In this document: one piece after another, positions 61,084 through 64,000 of the stretch
Layout of the letters: the number at the start of each line of letters is the position of its first letter
Position numbering within the stretch: the first letter of the stretch is position 1
Translations under genes and position numbers: made by a program
The notes under the pieces: model-generated
The model's database searches: none
What the model was told of the DNA's origin: nothing
What the model saw: only the letters and a program-made list of their open reading frames with translations
Assembly (NCBI RefSeq): GCF_964340395.1
Contig: NC_135561.1
Coordinates: forward strand, 10,895,232 to 10,959,231
Source: Glandiceps talaboti
Lineage: Eukaryota > Hemichordata > Enteropneusta > Spengelidae
Reading direction: 5' to 3'
Length of the DNA: 64,000 bases

Positions 61084-63059
61084 GAAGTACTTTAAGGAGA
61101 TGATTCTTTGCAATATACGGTACTGAACAGCAGATACTTGACTCATAATATGTAAAACATATTGTATGAAACCAAAGAAAATAGACGATAAGAAAATACG
61201 ATACTCAACATCGTCGACCCAACTGTATAATGTGAACGTAACAGGATATCGTTAATTATATGAAGGATTTCTATGGGTCGTTTGCTCATCGAGGAGGTGA
61301 CGAATTAACTATAAAAGGCGACTGTACTGCTTTAGGTCCGTTCCACGAGTAATAACTGTAATACCCTTTGAGCAGTGTTGGAAAGTGCTATAAAAACTAA
61401 ATTTATAACATTTATTATAACAATGAATTGATAACAACACAAATTTTCAAAGAAACTTGTTGCAATTCCATTACATCAATTATGTCTCTCCTGAGTGTTA
61501 AACAGATGGTAAATACCACCCCACCCCTACACACATCTGGTCGACTATGGCTATTTGTTCTTTGCAAGTTGTGTATAAAATATGTCAAAACAATGGATTA
61601 CAAACAATATTATGCTATGTATTTTGATCTGAGCAGTACGTTAAATTCTATCAATTCCTTGTCTTCTTCCTACTTAAATAAAATTATACAATTTGAAATG
61701 CTGGGGATAAACATTTCATGTTAGCATTGTCACAAGGCTAGCAATTCTGAGAGGATGGCGCAATAACATCTGCGTATGAACAATGTCAGCAATTTTCCCT
61801 CTTCTGAACATATAGACGCTATCTTAAACTTCTATCGATGTGTATCACAGCTGTATGAATCATTCACATCCTTCAATGACAATACACGTGACAATCTGTG
61901 TCGGATAGGAACATCCAGGATACTTGTCGGGCAAGTGACGCTTACATTGACCACAGGCATATACAACAAAAAAGTTAAACTTCGTCTAGCTTGAGAGTTT
62001 TACGAGATGACTTCTTAACATTTAGCAATCTTACTGAATGAACATCACACTTTAATTTAATTCAGGTTAGTCAAAAATGGTAATAAATCTGCTCGTTTCG
62101 ATATCAATTTTATGAGGATGTTTGTGATGTTTTAGTTTGAATTGGAATGTTTCTCTGTGAATGTCAGATATTTTGTATGCATATACCCAAGTAAAGAGGC
62201 CAAATCACTCCAATATGTACGTGAAAAGACGTCCATAACATTCTGGAATTCGTTACATATTTTTGTGAAGATTGGTATATTGTACTACAGTTTTCATCTG
62301 TGTATCAATTTTACTGAACTGAATTTGACAGCTCTTTCTAGTCAAATTATTAAAACAAAACAATTTCACCTGTTGGATTGTTTCTGTCATATACTCTAAG
62401 ATTCTGTAATAGTTGGAACCCAACATTTTACAGTCAATAATTTATTATTATCTTGATATTGGGTTATATGCCTGCCAAGGCAAGGATAAAATTAGCAGGA
62501 CACATAGTGGATTGCATAGTGGATTACATTCTTAAGATATACTAGTAACTTAATTACCGAAAATCATTAATTATGCAAAGTACTCATCAAAACTAAAAAC
62601 TATACCAACATGCTTTGCAGGATATATGTGCTTTGTCATGGTTGATGTATGTGCCAAATTATCTGGAATTTGAAACGTGCATTCTTAAGATATAGCTTAA
62701 TTACGGAAAATCATTAACTATGCAAATTACTCATTTTACTAAAAGCTATGCCAACAGGCTTATTATTACGGTTGATATATTTGTACCAAATTATATGAAA
62801 TTTGAAGCTTGCATTCCATATATATTGCTTAATTACCAAATATTAATTATTAACTTTGATAAACACACCGTTCCATAATCTAATAATGAACCCGTATTCA
62901 TAAATATCGGGGAATTTAGAGAAATGAAAGTAAACGCTTTATACATGTCAAAAATTAAAGTAGTCAAATTATGAATACTCAGAAGTCGAAATAACTTAGT
63001 TTCCGTTGTCTGTTGAAACCTTTTTCGACAGTTCCATGGAGTACCTATTGCCGATGTCA
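61084..63059. other. 3' UTR and spacer after the PYD gene
   Basis: The first ~50 bases after the stop are conserved with the pseudogene's 3' flank. An AATAAA at 61677–61682 could end the transcript. The rest is AT-rich without recognised exons; 62520–62860 contains a diverged direct duplication ('cttaagatata', 'cttaattac(c/g)gaaaatcatta'). Confidence 0.5.
61677..61682 (+). terminator. Candidate polyadenylation signal for the PYD gene
   Basis: AATAAA about 600 bases after the TGA, the first clear one on this strand. Confidence 0.35.
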
Positions 63060-63755
63060 ATAACGAGAAATTTGATCTGGCTGTGTGTTTTGTTTTGTGT
63101 GTGGGGAGGGGGGAGTGGCGATGTTTAAACGAAGATCTCTACATGCCTTCAGGTCACGTGATATCCCATACCGGACCAAACTCTGAAGTAAACCATTACA
63201 TACCTCTGATCTCATTTTGTGTTTGTAGTCTGAGATTACAACAGGTGAGTTGTGAACTATATGTGACATAGTTTCTTCTCCAGCTGTTTTCAGAATTGTT
63301 CCAACGAAATTCCAGAATCAATCGGCATTATGGCTCCATGGAGTTTCATTACCGTGCAGGCCATCAGTGTATATAGTTTAGATAATGTATCACAGTTATG
63401 GGCAATACAAGTGCCGATACTCAAAAGCATGTCGTTCGTTTTAATTGTGATTTGGGGGCCACCGATGACATTGACTTTCTTACAAAATCATATGCATTTT
63501 TGTAAAATATACGATATTTGAAATCTTTTTATGGGCATTGCTCAAAGAGAGGTTAAAAAGGGTCAACCTGTTGTCTGGAGTATGACTTCTTTTGTGCGGT
63601 TCCTTGAAATGTTCTGTATTCGTAGAAAAACACACATGACGTGACATACCACACAATAGCAATGTAGGTACGTCAATGGGGAAAACCCATGACAGTTACA
63701 AACTATCTAACTGTGTAGTATTGTCGAGGGTATTACACGATTGCATGTAGGTGAA
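63060..63755 (+). other. 5' block of a probable third PYD copy, running off the window
   Basis: Direct duplicate of 59570–60350. A donor in the same context (ATTACAACAG|gtgagt) ends a presumed first exon at 63244. By analogy with the intact gene the coding exon would start about 1 kb downstream, just beyond position 64000. The remaining 250 bases show nothing else except an 'agtcctgcttgcagac' repeat end at 63826. Confidence 0.55.
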
Positions 63756-64000
63756 AAATGAGTTCCCAGAGAAAGAGAGAAGTTAGGCTTTTCCAACCTG
63801 GCATTGCCCTATTGTCTCGACTTAGTCCTGCTTGCAGACTGTGCACGCCTTTCGCTCAACACCGTCCTGCGAAAAGCAATGTAACCCGCCTATATCGAGT
63901 GTGCCAGCAAAACGCTGTCGTACCAATAATAAAAGAACTACACACCATGCTATGAAATATTAGCAATCGACCGAATATGTACTCATTTTACATCTCTAGG

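Noticed and set aside
63758-63955. 65-codon plus-strand frame near the window end
   Set aside because: It lies at the edge of the duplicated PYD 5' block, contains an interspersed repeat end, and has no counterpart frame in the duplicate at 60.35 kb.

Overview
This is eukaryotic DNA, most likely from a non-vertebrate animal. It is AT-rich, and the genes are split by introns of about 0.3–3 kb with GT–AG ends. It is crowded with microsatellites, minisatellites and small foldback (MITE-like) elements. The gene families present (THEG repeats, BTB–C2H2 zinc fingers, TIR, ZU5–UPA–Death, a pyrin-like death fold) are animal families. The combination fits an invertebrate deuterostome or a lophotrochozoan. 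I cannot name the species. No bacterial operon, rRNA, intact tRNA, CRISPR array or coding transposon was recognised.

Layout. (1) 1–8.6 kb: non-coding, rich in foldback elements and an interspersed repeat of about 180 bp. (2) 8.6–9.6 kb, + strand: the last two exons of a THEG/SPMAP2-like gene. (3) 9.6–19.6 kb: non-coding, with a 21-bp minisatellite. (4) 19.6–34.3 kb: two paralogous BTB–zinc-finger genes in divergent orientation. Each has an uninterrupted coding region (1,055 aa with 17 fingers; 1,257 aa with 21 fingers). Both have a splice acceptor just upstream of the ATG and the same C-terminal tail. Between them lies a minus-strand gene of an unrecognised Cys-rich family whose first exon is split by a 162-bp MITE with a 9-bp target duplication. 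(5) 34.3–39.8 kb: non-coding repeats, including a clean 346-bp TTAA-flanked foldback element. (6) 39.8–52.1 kb, − strand: a gene of at least 15 exons and about 1,800 aa with the order ARM-like helical repeats – TIR – ZU5 – UPA – Death. (7) 53.9–56.0 kb, − strand: the 3' part of a small membrane-protein gene. (8) 56–64 kb, + strand: a locally duplicated cluster built around a 97-aa protein that looks like a stand-alone pyrin domain. It holds one intact gene, one pseudogene and the 5' part of a probable third copy running off the window.

The main interest is the 40–64 kb segment. There, a TIR–ZU5–UPA–Death receptor or adaptor with a long ARM-like N-terminus lies next to a birth-and-death cluster of PYD-only-like genes. 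Both are death-fold/innate-immunity modules. Their cooperation is inferred from domain types and proximity only. The ARM–TIR–ZU5–UPA–Death gene carries three noteworthy lesions or insertions: a one-base frameshift in the UPA exon, a 527-bp MITE ten bases from a splice acceptor, and a 121-bp MITE where one exon's donor should be. The allele may therefore be damaged, or its splicing may be altered.

Limits: all exon boundaries were read by eye from splice consensus, reading phase and protein-likeness. No searches were run. First exons of several genes were not found.
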